Assembly: GCA_963575745.1 (NCBI GenBank)
Contig: CAUYUJ010019603.1
Coordinates: 96,001 to 160,000 of the forward strand
Source: Prorocentrum cordatum
Taxonomy: Eukaryota; Sar; Dinophyceae; Prorocentrales; Prorocentraceae
Direction: 5' to 3'
DNA length: 64,000 nt
Shown here: piece by piece, positions 1-10,374 of the stretch
Numbering within the stretch: the stretch's first letter is position 1
Layout: the number at the start of each line of letters is the position of its first letter
Position numbers and translations under genes: made by a program
The notes under the pieces: model-generated
The model's database searches: none
The model's input: only the letters and a program-made list of their open reading frames with translations
Told to the model about the DNA's origin: nothing

Positions 1-359
<359 letters not shown>

Positions 360-639
360 GGTAATCGAGAACTAATAAGAATACTGCGCCGAGCCGGAAG
401 TTTCCCCAATTTCGCCACCACGCTCGCCGCGGCCATCTGGGGCGGCGCGCGCAGGATGGGACCCGTGGGGCCCGAGGGCGGATGGGGGCGATGTCGCGAG
501 GGCAAAGCCGGCGCGCCGATGGGCAGCCCAGCACCCCGTTTGGCCGGAGGGGCCCAGTGCAATGCAAGGGCAGAGCCTAACCCCCGCCTGGGGTCGCGGG
601 ATCGGGTCCCCCTTCCCAACTCAAAATCTCAAATCCCAA

Positions 640-1005
640 ACGGTGTACTGACCCGAAAGTGAGCAAACGGCATAGGACCTCCTCGAAGCAAGCTTTCGGG
701 TTCGGTCATACGAGGACCCGAAAAATTTACCGGCCGACCTGACAATGGCCAAATGCCATAGGACTTGTGCCGGAAAGAATTTCAGGTCCGGTTCGAACGA
801 CCCGAAAATGCGCAAACCGCTTAGGACTCCTTCAAAAAAACATCATTCTCGAGGTCTTCGGGCCCACTCCGAAGAAACCGAGCATGGGCAAACCGCCTAG
901 AACTTCCTATGAAAAACGGTTTCTCGGTGGTTCTGGGCCTCGTCCGAAGGAGCCGCCGGTGGGCAGACCGTTCAGGACTTCCTGCGCAAGAAATGGTTTC
1001 CCGGG
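640..1005. repeat. degenerate tandem repeat, about 63-86 bp unit
   Basis: Five diverged copies of a unit recognised by the core GCAAACCGCNTAGGAC, starting near 664, 750, 813, 889 and 964. Each is followed by a TTCGGG/CCGAAG-type segment. The spacing varies (86, 63, 76, 75), so this is an old array. The stretch 360-640 before it is GC-rich and I see nothing else in it. Confidence 0.75.
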
Positions 1006-1212
1006 TGATCCACTGTCAACGGGAACGCTCCCCGCGCGGGATCGAGGTTCGCACGGGGGCGCGGCTGCTCTCGCCTGTCCAGGGGGCATGAATTGCCGCG
1101 CCCTTCCAGCATAGCGTTTGCGCTGCATTCGCGCGGCGCCGTGCTTCTCAAATCGGAATAAACTTTCGGAACGCCGATGTAGGAAGTAATAGAAGTAGCG
1201 AACGTCGTAATC

Positions 1213-1213
1213 T

Positions 1214-1275
<62 letters not shown>

Positions 1276-1276
1276 G
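1213..1276. repeat. (TTG)n microsatellite
   Basis: About 21 uninterrupted TTG units. The matching poly-Asn reading on the minus strand is a by-product of the repeat. Confidence 0.97.
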
Positions 1277-1432
1277 AACATTATTACTTCTAAAGAATAA
1301 TTATTGTTGGGGCCCCTGGTGCACGACCCCCCCGCCGCGCCTAGGCCGCAGCCTCATTTTCATCATTTTCGTGAGGAAGTCTCAGGCAAAACGGGTTGGT
1401 CCGGATCCGGTTGTGTTGTTACGATCGGTTTT

Positions 1433-1526
1433 CCCTTGCAAAAAAAAGCTAAAGTGGACATTTCTTGTTCTAACATAACCAAACTTCAAGAATCCCTTGC
1501 AAAAAATAAGGTAAAGTGGACATTCG
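1433..1526. repeat. short direct repeat pair, 61 bp apart
   Basis: CCCTTGCAAAAAA followed by TAAAGTGGACATT occurs at 1433-1465 and again at 1494-1526 with few changes. The rest of 1280-2030 has no recognisable gene. Confidence 0.7.
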
Positions 1527-2034
1527 CGCGCGCAAGACGAAATCCTTCCAAAACCTTAGTTTTCGTAGCGATTTTAACATAAAAACATCAAAAAACCAAT
1601 GGTTTTTCAACAAAAATTGTCAAACTTTCATCCCGCGCGCTCTTGCGGATTCGTAGGAAACCCAACACTTTTTAATCATTTCTGTCAAACGGGCTTTTGC
1701 GAGCAACTTTTTCGAACTTCTGCAACAACGGTTGCGCACCTGCCAGGGCCATCATCCCTGTCAAATAATACCATGCGGGACACATTCGTTTTTTCTTCGC
1801 GCGCGCACGCCGTCGTCGTCGGCCGCGGGGCCCTGAATAGTAGCCACGGTCGTCCGCATGCCACGAAGTGAAGTGTCCGAACGTCATAGGGCGGGAAGCT
1901 GGGTGTGGGTGGTGGCGAAGAGTCGTTTGGAAATTTGGTAGAGCTTGAACCGGCCCCCCCACAAAGTGGGGGTATTGCCCGCCTCCTATGAAAACCCTGG
2001 CACTGGTGAGAACGGTGTGTCCCCACGTGCTGGT

Positions 2035-2035
2035 A

Positions 2036-2077
<42 letters not shown>

Positions 2078-2096
2078 ATTGTTGTTGTTGCTGCTG
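2035..2096. repeat. (GTT)n microsatellite
   Basis: About 20 GTT units with one GTTATT interruption, ending in GCTGCTGTTC. Confidence 0.95.
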
Positions 2097-2297
2097 TTCA
2101 GAACAAAATTAACACGGGCTCCGATTTGTTTTGGATTTTCTCAGAAATCTAGCGGTTACCCTTAAGGTTAAGCAACGCTCCAGCACCTGCGAGCCGGTGA
2201 ATGCGTTGGCACTGGGGCGGCGGCGGCACGCCCCCCACGGAGCTGAAGAGGGTGTTAGCACTCTGGGCGTGCTTCCTGTGGATTCCCCAGGACCCCC

Positions 2298-2390
2298 GAA
2301 GATCCCAAACGATTCCTCAGGATTCCTCCGGATTCTTCAGGATCCCTCAGGACTCCTCAGGACCCCCGAGGATTCTTCACGATCTCTCCC
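2298..2390. repeat. degenerate 10-12 bp tandem repeat
   Basis: About eight variants of GGATTCCTCAGGA lie head to tail. There is no coding signal. The surrounding 2100-3200 holds no gene I can support. Confidence 0.6.
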
Positions 2391-2465
2391 TCTCATGCTC
2401 ATGCCTTCGGCTCTCCCCCCCTGGCGCGATGGCCCCCCCCCCGTGGTCGTGGCCTTGTGGGCGTG

Positions 2466-2535
2466 GCGGTCGTGGTCGTCGTCGTGGTCTTGGTCGTGGT
2501 CGTGGTCAAAGTCGTCGTCGCTGTGGTCGTGGCCG

Positions 2536-2603
<68 letters not shown>
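2466..2603. repeat. GTGGTC-rich tract grading into (GTC)n
   Basis: A degenerate GTGGTCGTC region becomes a pure run of about 22 GTC units at 2537-2603. Confidence 0.93.
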
Positions 2604-3200
2604 CCCCCCATCCCATCACGGGGGGACCTATGAACCCTGGGACCCATCCACCCATCTGGGGGCGCGGGGGGGGGCCTGTGAACCTTCGGCCCGGGATCAT
2701 GTATAATAGCGGGGGCGGGGTCACAACCCTCCCAGACGAGCCTTTGCAGAAATCCCCGCGTCCGGGGACCTCCGGGGACCTCTTGCACAGATGTCCCGCC
2801 AGTCCTCCAAGACAGCTCCAGGCCATCCCCTTCTCTCTGCCATGAAATCTGGAGCTTTTTTTTCCCTTCGCCCCCCTCGGGACGGGCTGACCCGGGGCAG
2901 CGCTAACCCACCCTGGCGCCAACCAAACCATGTCAAGAACTTGGCCGGTTTCGAAATTGCTCCCAAGCCTGGGTCAGCGAAGGGCTCGCTCCGCGTGGCT
3001 CCCAGACCTGGGTCGGTCGGAAGGGATTGGTTGATCCCCCTTAGCGCTGACCCCCGTTACTTGCGCCCCGATCCCGACCAAAATCTTGTCAGAATCGGTT
3101 CCCTGGTTCCCTCCCGCCTCCCAAGGTTCATCCTAGCAAGATCTTCGTCCCCGACTGGTTTTCGAAGGTTCTGGGGTCCATCGAAAATTAGCCTGGCGAC

Positions 3201-4330
3201 GGACCCAACCATATGCAGTTGTGAGTACCGCAGTTGTGAATAACGTCCTCGGTGGAGCTCCTTATGGGGCCACGAACTGTGTGAGGGGCCTGCCACAGTG
3301 GTGGTGGTGGGGAACCGCATGCGGGCACCCCCGCTGGGGCCTTCGGTGGAGCTCCTTTTGGGGCCACGAAACGCTGCCCTGGGTTGGGGAATCGCATGCG
3401 GGCACCCCCACTGGGGCCTACGGTGGAGCTCCCTGTGGGGCCACGAAACGCTGCCCTGGGTGGGGGAACCGCATGCGGGCACCCCCACTGGGGCCTTCGG
3501 CGGACCTCCCTGAGGGGCCACGAAACGCTGCCCTGGGCGGGGGAACCGCATGCGGGCACCCCCACAGGGGCCTTCGGTGGAGCTCCCTATGGGGCCACGA
3601 AACGCTGCGCTGGGTGGGGGAACCGCATGCGGGCACCCCCACTGGTGCCTACGGTGGAGCTCCTTGTGGGACCACGAAACGCTGCCATGGGTGGGGGAAG
3701 CGCATGCGGGCACCCCCACTGGGGACTACGGTGGAGCGCCCTATGGGGCTACGAAACGCTGCACTGGGTGGGGGAACCGCATGCGGGCCCCCCCACTTGG
3801 GCCTACAGTGGAGCTCCTTATGGGGCCACGAAACGCTGCCCTGGGTGGGGGAACCGCATGCGGGCACCCCCACAGGGGCCTTCGGTGGAGCTCCCTATAG
3901 GGCCACGAAACGCTGCCCTGGGTGGGGGAACCGCATGCGGGCACCCCCACTGGGGCCTTCGGTGGAGCTCCCTATGGGGCTACGAAACGCTGCCCTGGGT
4001 GGGGGAACCGCATGCGGGCCCCCCCACTTGGGCCTACAGTGGAGCTCCCTATGGGGCCACGAAACGCTGCCCTTGGTGGGGGAACCGCATGCGGGCACTC
4101 CCACTGGGACATTCGGTGGAGTTCCCTATGGGGCCACGAAGCGCTGCGCTGGGTGGGGGAACCGCATGCGGGCACCCCCACTGGGGCCTTCGGTGGAGCT
4201 CCCTATGGGGCTACGAAGCGCTGCACTGGGAGGGCGATGAGGGAGGAGGGGGAGGAGGAAGGAAGGAAGGAGACGCGGGGCGCTGTCTCTTCAAAACGAG
4301 GACCCAACACCACAGGATGGTTGGGAAAAA
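3201..4330. repeat. VNTR element A: head, exact 77-bp array, purine-rich tail
   Basis: A short head (GGACCCAACC at 3201, then GCAGTTGTGAG) leads into an array with exact 77-bp spacing: the GGTGGAGCTC site recurs at 3345, 3422, 3499, 3576, 3653, 3730, 3807, 3884, 3961, 4038, 4115 and 4192. Each unit holds two perfect palindromes, GGAGCTCC and CCGCATGCGG, although a few units have a changed copy of the first. A trimeric order (231 bp) is visible from 3730 on. The tail is a GGA/GGAAGG tract, then CGCGGGG, then a TTCAAAACGAGGACCC segment at 4290-4326. Long open frames across it exist only because the repeat lacks stops in all frames. Confidence 0.95.
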
Positions 4331-4872
4331 CTCAAGAGGCCGAAGATGACAACAAAGCTAGATCCTCTGTTTCCCTTCTCGATTTATGTTGCCCGCGCTC
4401 CCATTCGTCCTCCCTTTGCCCCCCTCGCCGGACATCCGACGATGTTTTCTTTTTTTTGTTCTTTGTCAATCCGTGGCCCGAGAAGTCCCGACCCCTTCCC
4501 CAGGGGTAGTTCTTCGTCCCGGACCCATTTTCGGTGGCCCCGGTGCCCAATAAGAGGCCCGAGAGGCCGAGATTAAACAAACCACAATCGTCGGAGATCT
4601 GGGTCCGACTGCTCCTGGTGCGCTCTGGCGCGCCAGCGGCGGCACCGCCGCCGCCGCGCCCGGTCGGGCGCCCGGCGTGGCCCGCGCCCTTGCCGACTCC
4701 AGCGCGCCGAGGCCCGAGTGCCCAACCTTGCGGGGGGCTGGCGAGCGGCGGAGGCACTTCGGCGGGCCTCAGGCGGGCCCTCGGAGGACCTCAGCGGCAA
4801 GGAGGGCGGCATCGACCACGCCCGTTGATAAGGCAAAGTTGTGTGTATATGTACATATTCACATACTTAATA
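4331..4872. other. GC-rich spacer, nothing recognised
   Basis: Open frames occur on both strands, as expected at this GC content. None shows a domain or motif I know. Confidence 0.5.
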
Positions 4873-5110
4873 GGTATGTATGTTTGTATGCATTTATGTA
4901 TGCATGCATGCATGCATGCATGTATGTATGCATGCTTGCATGCATGTATGTATGCATGTATGTATGTACGAACGTGTGTATGTATGTATGTATGTATGTA
5001 TGTATGTATGTATGTATGTATGTATGTATGTATGTATGTATGTATGTATGTATGTACGTATGTGGGTATCTAGGTATGGATGTCTGTAGGTATGTATGTA
5101 TATAGGTAGG
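4873..5110. repeat. (TATG)n microsatellite with GCATGCAT interruptions
   Basis: The tetranucleotide TATG/GTAT repeats over about 230 bases. The purest part is 4978-5052. The left part is mixed with CATGCATG and the right part decays to TAGGTAGG. Confidence 0.95.
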
Positions 5111-5167
5111 TCGGTAGGTAGATAGGTAATTAGGTACGTTTGTATGATGCGTGTGTGTAAATTTCTT

Positions 5168-5600
5168 AGCTGCCGAACTCCTTTTTCCACTGCGGCCAGA
5201 AACATCATGTCGTCGTGACTGCACTGCCGTGCATTGGCAGGAATCCAAAAGCTCAGAAACTGACTTAGATGAAGACCGGTCTTAAAGGCACTTGAACCCC
5301 CATCGTGATCGCTCAGGGGATCGCAGGCGGGGAGTGCGCGGCGGGAGCCTTTGAGCCCCGCTGGGAGCAGAGAAATCGAGCAGGAAACAAAAACGAGACA
5401 AAGGCGAAGACCGAAAGTGCGCCAAGCGCTGCACCTTTGCTTGGATTGTACCCTGTGATCTCAGACGGCCGACCGTGGAAGCACTGCGCACACAGCTAGG
5501 ACGATATTAGTCATCTCACAAGCTGCTGAGCTCTTTTTTCCACTGCAGCCAAAATCAACATGTCGTGGTGAGGTCTTCAAGGAACTTGAACTCCCACACT
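5168..5600. repeat. diverged direct repeats flanking dispersed repeat copy 1
   Basis: AGCTGCCGAACTC...TTTTTCCACTGCGGCC...CATCATGTCG at 5168-5212 is repeated in diverged form at 5521-5566, and both are followed by a short stretch ending in ACTTGAAC. The pair brackets the dispersed repeat at 5346-5508, which suggests a duplicated flank or element ends. Confidence 0.55.
5346..5508. repeat. dispersed repeat family copy 1 (copy 2 at 14122-14283)
   Basis: About 160 bases, clearly alignable with 14122-14283. Shared blocks in the same order are GAAGACCGAAAG, GCACCT(C/T)TGCTTG, TTGTACCCTGTG, GATCTCA and CCGTGG(A/G)AGCA. No coding frame is conserved between the copies. I do not recognise the family. 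Confidence 0.75.
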
Positions 5601-6368
5601 GCCGATATTTTTACGCAGAGGCAGGGGTCATCAACACGCACTGCTATAACAAGCAAGAGAGCGAGCGGCCAGGGTGTTCTGAAAACGTTGTGCGAGCAGC
5701 TTGCGGAGGCCTGGCCAGTAAGGTTTGTGATGTGCGTGCGGAAGACGCCGTTCACTTTGCCAGCCAGCTCCACGTGCGGCTTGCCTGCTCTCGAGCAAAC
5801 TCCTCGGCTTTGGCACTTCCTCTCGCTGGCAGAGAGATCCACGTGGATGCCAATGAACTGGGTTCGTTTTCTCCAAGGGCGGTTAAACATGCAGAACTCT
5901 GCCCTGTACGTTGTCGAGGTCATGAGCGCCAAAATGTGCTTCATAAGAGGGCATATCCACAAACGACTGGTGGCTGGATTCTCCAAGGCTGCGGGTATCG
6001 CCAAGCGGGGAAACAACCGCGGCACAAAGCACGACAAACATTAGCAATATGTTTCCGAATAAACTTTCCGCTGGTCAACTGCAGCGAGGCTTGGCAGTCC
6101 CATCGGCATCTCGTCACTGCGAAGGCGAGGCGGCCCGTTGGGCCTATCGCAGGCCCTGGAGAAGCTGCCACATGGAGTGCCGAGCCACGGGGAGACCACG
6201 GCTGTGAACTCAAAATCCATCCTCGAATTCTTTCCTGCACGTATGGGAGCGTAGCGTCATGTTGTTTGCCATGATTGACGCCGAAGTCAAAGATGGGCGC
6301 TCCCACCAAGTGCCGCAGCGCCTGAGAGAAGTGCCCACTTCCTGAGAATACGGATATGCAGCTGGCTT
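5600..6368. other. unassigned region
   Basis: Overlapping open frames lie on both strands (for example 5690-6274 plus and 5941-6489 minus), with no recognised motif and no clear reason to prefer one. They may be 3' sequence of the DIRS-like element that starts at 6369, but this is not shown. Confidence 0.3.
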
Positions 6369-7073
6369 TCAGGAATTTGAATGCTCTGTAAGGGCGTTGC
6401 CAATCTGCGCGGCGCATCTGAACGCCGCGTCGCGCGCGCCGGGGGCGAGCAACTGGAGCTGCTCGGTGAGGCGGCGTGCCTTCTGGCACCTCCTCATCGA
6501 GTTCGCGGCATCCCAGTTGCCGCGATGCTGGATCTCCAGCGTGGTGCGGCGGCCCATGGCGTTGTCCAAGCTGGTGCCCGCGTGCCTTAGGCAGTAGAGC
6601 GTCGGGGGGCCAAGCGCGCCCAGCCCCGGCTCCAGCCCGACCGTCAAGTGATGGAAGTTCGCCGGCCGCTTGTCGGACCCGGGTCCGGGTCCGCGCAGTC
6701 TGGCCAGCACTGGCGCGAAGAACATGTGCTCGCTAAGGTCGAGGGTCCGCGAGTCGCCCCAACGGTTGGTCTTGGGCGGCCGTCCCAGTTCCGTTGGATG
6801 CAGCGCCGGCGTTCTGCGCCGATGGCATGGGTGGCCCTGGGGCAGCGGTGGCGCCAGCTGGCAGGTCCTCAGGTCCACGATATCCCTGGGGCGAAAATGC
6901 AAGATCACGCGCGTCGCGACTGCGGCTGCCATCTCCATCGCGACTGCGGCTGCCATCTCCCGGAATCCCTGGGATGAGACAGACCGCGTCCAGCGTGGTA
7001 GGCGGCCGCGACTGGCTCGGCGCCCTGAGGCGTCAGCCGCGGAGGGCCTGCAATGCTCGAGCCAGCCTGGCAC
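6369..7073 (-). pseudogene. tyrosine recombinase of a DIRS-like retroelement (decayed)
   Basis: A 234-residue frame. The conserved-looking part runs from a HFRPRDIVDLRT segment, through LHPTELGRPPKTN, to a C-terminal LRHAG...RGNW...RR-Q-KARR pattern. This matches the arrangement Arg-His...Gly-(His/Trp)...Tyr of tyrosine recombinases, as I recall it from predicted dinoflagellate proteins. The catalytic tyrosine position appears to be cysteine (codon TGC in the SMRRCQKARR segment), a one-base change from TAC, so this copy is probably inactive. It lies 3' of reverse transcriptase and gag-like pieces on the same strand (8512-8923 and 10375-11457), which is the gene order of DIRS elements. The N-terminal 60 residues are poorly conserved and may be out of frame. 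Assignment rests on motifs only. Confidence 0.6.
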
Positions 7074-8511
7074 CTCTCTGCCGGCTCAACTCCGGGCGGG
7101 GGTGGCAGATGGCGCTGACCAGGCGCCCCCCCGGCGCCGCGGTCTCGAGCTCCTCCTCCGTCTCGAACGCCGGCGGCTGCTTCTGCTCCCAGCTCGCGAA
7201 GAGGTCCCAGCTCGACTGATGCAGCGCCTGGGTGCGAGGCCTGACTCTCGCCAGCTTCTGGGCGCTGGGGCGGCGGAAGGGCTCTGGCGCCTCTGCGGCG
7301 GCCCATGTTCCCCGCGCAGGCGCCCGCCCTGCCGCGCAGGCGCCGTCGGCGGCGTCGCCTCGCGCCCGCTTCCAGCCCGAGGCCCCGGCGAGGCCCCGTC
7401 TCGACGGGGCGTCGACGGAGTTGTGCCCGCTCGGGGTCCAGCGTGGCCGCGCAGCCAGACACTGGCGGGGCGGCGGCCCAGGCTAGCACAGCCTTGAGCA
7501 TGCCCGGCGCCGAACTCCTCAACTTCGAAAAAGCCGGCGTGGCAGATGTGGGGCCGGACAGGAACGGAAGCCTTCGACCCCGCCGCCGAGCGTGGCGAAG
7601 CTGATGTCGGAGGCCCCGCCGCGACGACCAAGTTTCGAGGGCGAGCGCGCCATCTGGGCGTCTCCAGGGGCGAGAGCAGACCGCGAACCATTTATTCTTC
7701 AGAAGCCTCTCAGGAACAAGCGGTGCCCCGTTTCCCCGTTGAAGCCCCGGGTCCGCCTTGCCGCCCAGGGCTGCGCCCAGCTCATCAGCTTCCTCGCGCA
7801 GCCCGTCGACGTGGTGAGCGCCTTGGGCCTCCTCGGTGAGATTGGCGGCCTGCTTGCGGGCCTCCTCGGCGCCCTCGCGGAAACTCCGCCTCTCCGAATA
7901 CTTCATGGCCTCTGTTATGTCACCCTCCCCCCCCTTGAGATGGCGCCCCCGCGCCCCCGCTCCGACGCGTCGCTCGAGGCGATCGTGGGGCAGACGGACC
8001 CCGAAAGGTCCTTCCAACAGGAACAGGCGAGGTGGGCGGCCCAGCGTAGGTCTTTACGAAAAACATCCCATGGCGCCCGCTCGTGACGGCGCCTAGCTAT
8101 GACTGCGTGCGCCGCGTTGAAGCAAGACAACAGCTCGCGACACATCAGGAACGCGCGCGCGCAGCGGCCCGCGAGAACCTCCAGATCCTTCCCCGAGAGT
8201 CGAGGGCGTCCAAGAGCATGCTGAAGAGCCACGCGGGCCCTCCACGCGCGACGTTCCTCAGCGCGCGCCGCAGGCCGCTCGCTAGACCCAGCTTCCGCCG
8301 AGTGAGCGCGCAACCGGGCAGCGCGAAGCTCTTCGGTCGCGCTCTCGGCCGCGTCGCGCGCGGCTTGCGATCCTGGGCCCTGGACTGTGGTCCTAGGCCA
8401 AGCACCCGAGAACTGATGTCCTCGAGTGCGCGCTGACACCAGTTCAGGGCGCGAGCGCACCTCGTCGCGAGAACGCAACATCGAAGATAAGCAGACGTGC
8501 TGGGAGAGACT
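7074..8511 (-). other. interior of the DIRS-like element, between RT and recombinase
   Basis: Very GC-rich sequence with several long overlapping minus-strand frames (6905-8017 and 7086-7691), none carrying a motif I recognise. By position it should hold the remainder of RT and RNase H. Frame changes have probably erased them. Confidence 0.4.
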
Positions 8512-8923
8512 TCAGACCCCATCGACCGGGACAGACGCTCCTACTCTGCCCGCTCGAACCGGCGCCAGCCCGAATAATGGTCGAAGCTCGACGGGCATCG
8601 CCACTTGATAAAACGCATTGTTCGCATCGGTCTGACCGAGCTCGACAATGAGATCGGCGGCGGCAAACGCGCGAGAGGAATCGCCGGGGGCCAAGCGGGT
8701 CTCCGGAGGACTTTAACCGACGTGAACACCTGTGAGCGCCAATGATGAAACATTGCTTGCCGCTCTTTTTCTGGGCGTCGAACCATCCGCAAGTCTCGAC
8801 CACCGCAAGAGAATGCTCAATCATTCCTTTGCTCGACATGAGGGCCGCGAGATGCTCGCGCTCGCGCGGGCGGTTCAAGAGCGGGCCCCCGCGCGGTCGG
8901 CGCGGGGCGCCCTCGAGACCCAA
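8512..8923 (-). pseudogene. reverse transcriptase fragment, DIRS-like element
   Basis: Two minus-strand frames together carry the front of an RT domain. The frame ending at 8923 has KKSGKQCFIIGAHR, like the VxKKxGKxRLIxDxR segment that precedes motif A. After a frame change, 8512-8694 reads DLIVELGQTDANNAFYQVAM followed by PVELRPLFGL, a good motif A region with the catalytic Asp in GQTDANNAFYQ. The part with the second and third catalytic aspartates is not seen in frame downstream. At least one indel separates the two halves, so this is a pseudogene. It sits between the gag-like region at 10375-11457 and the recombinase at 6369-7073, all on the minus strand. Confidence 0.6.
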
Positions 8924-9284
8924 TCGCCCCCCGACTGTTAGAAGCGGAAATTTCTCACTATTGCTTTGAAGCAGCTACTTGCTGAAGGAAGCGAGCCTTT
9001 TAGTGAAATGCTGTTGCTCTGTCGCGCGACGCCCGCGGCGGCGCGCCCGAAGCGCCGAGTCGCGTCCTGCGCTCGCGCCCCGAATCTCCTACCAGGGGGC
9101 ATCTACCACTCGCTGAAAACATGTCCGAGGATCGCCGCGACCCGATGCAGCGCGACCCTGACTACTCGAGCAAATGCATCGCGGGGTGAACTGACAGGGG
9201 GGGGGAAGGGCCCCCCGCCCCCCGACCAGGCCCTGGCCCCGCGCGCCCAGGGCTTTACCAAGGCTGGCCGCGGCCTCTACTAAA

Positions 9285-9385
9285 GCGAAGAAGCGGCTTT
9301 ACTAAAACGAGGGAGCGGCTTTACTGCAGCGAAGAAGCGGCTACTAAAGCGAGAAAGCGCCTATGATAAAAGGAGAGCCGCTCGA
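9285..9385. repeat. short degenerate tandem repeat, about 18-26 bp
   Basis: Four to five variants of AAGCGGCTTTACTAAA(A/G)CGAG lie in a row. The flanking 8924-9284 has no recognised feature. Confidence 0.65.
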
Positions 9386-9539
9386 TGCACTCCGAAAAAA
9401 GGACGTTCTACCAAAAAGAAAGCTTTAGTGAAGCGGGGGGGCGGCTGGGGTAAAACTGCGCGCCGAAATTTCGCTCCGCCCATAAAATCTGGCGCTGGGC
9501 TCCAGGGGCGAGAGCGGAGCGCGTGTTCGCCCGTGGGCC

Positions 9540-9665
9540 CGGGCCCTGTCGCCGCCGTCGCCGTGGCGTTCGTCGTTGCCGCCGTCGCCGTTGTCGCCGT
9601 CGTCATCGCCGTCGGCGCCGACGCCGCCGTCGTCGCCGCCGTCGCCGTCGTCGTCGCCGCGACGC
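9540..9665. repeat. CGCCGT/CGTCGC-rich trinucleotide tract
   Basis: A degenerate GCC/GTC/GTT triplet repeat. The readings rich in Arg, Ala-Val and Thr in different frames are products of the repeat. Confidence 0.9.
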
Positions 9666-10374
9666 CCGCGCATTCAAGTTAGAGCCCGCGGCGGGTCGCG
9701 CGTGGCCGCGCGCGCCATTGCGCTCGCCCGACGGGGGCCCAGGCAGACGTCGTGTTTTTTCTTCCATCCACAACTGATTAAAAGTATCAATGGGAAAATT
9801 ACGCCCCTGAGACCGATCCTTCGGCAAAAGATATTCGTTCGCAGAACCGCGGACCTCAGGGCGGCCATCGCGCGGCAACTGGTCCGAGTCGACAGGCCTG
9901 TCCTTTCCGCCTAGGCTTAGCAGGCCGATTTTCATCAGCGCCGCGGTCGTCGGGGCCCCTCGTGACAATGGTCAGCCCAGAGCTCTTTGATGGCCCCCTG
10001 GCAGGTGAGGTCTGCTGGAGGCATCCCCCGCCGATCGACGCCGGCCATCGCGTCCGCCATGCCGAGGTCGTGCGCGATGGGCCAGGAGCGGGCGGACGTC
10101 TTGGACTCGGTGTCCTCGCGCGGCCGGTCCCCGAGTTCATTCGACGCCCGCGCGCCGCGGGCGGCGCGCGATCGGGCCTCGGCGCGGCGCATGAGCTCCC
10201 AGCAGACGCCGCGCTCGTCCACCTTGGACCTCGGGCGGCCCGCCAATGCCATCGGCGTGAAGCGGCGCGGCGTCTCGCTGACCAAAATACACACCACCGC
10301 GATAACGACGCCGGGGCTTCCCCTGCTGCTTGCGGGCGGGAGGGTCGGGGTCAGCCCTCCGCCTCGAGGCTGGC
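9666..10374 (-). other. probable interior of the DIRS-like element, no domain recognised
   Basis: Minus-strand frames continue (9603-9968, 9935-10849 and 10137-10382), but none is recognisable. By order it links the gag-like part to RT. Confidence 0.35.

Noticed and set aside
3221-4349. Long open frames (339 and 321 residues) across the 77-bp array as genes
   Set aside because: All three plus frames and several minus frames are open because the repeat has no stops. Proteins are the repeat read in turn, with no start context or domain.
4873-5110. Telomere-like or centromere tract
   Set aside because: The unit is the simple tetranucleotide TATG; it does not match TTTAGGG and has no larger order.
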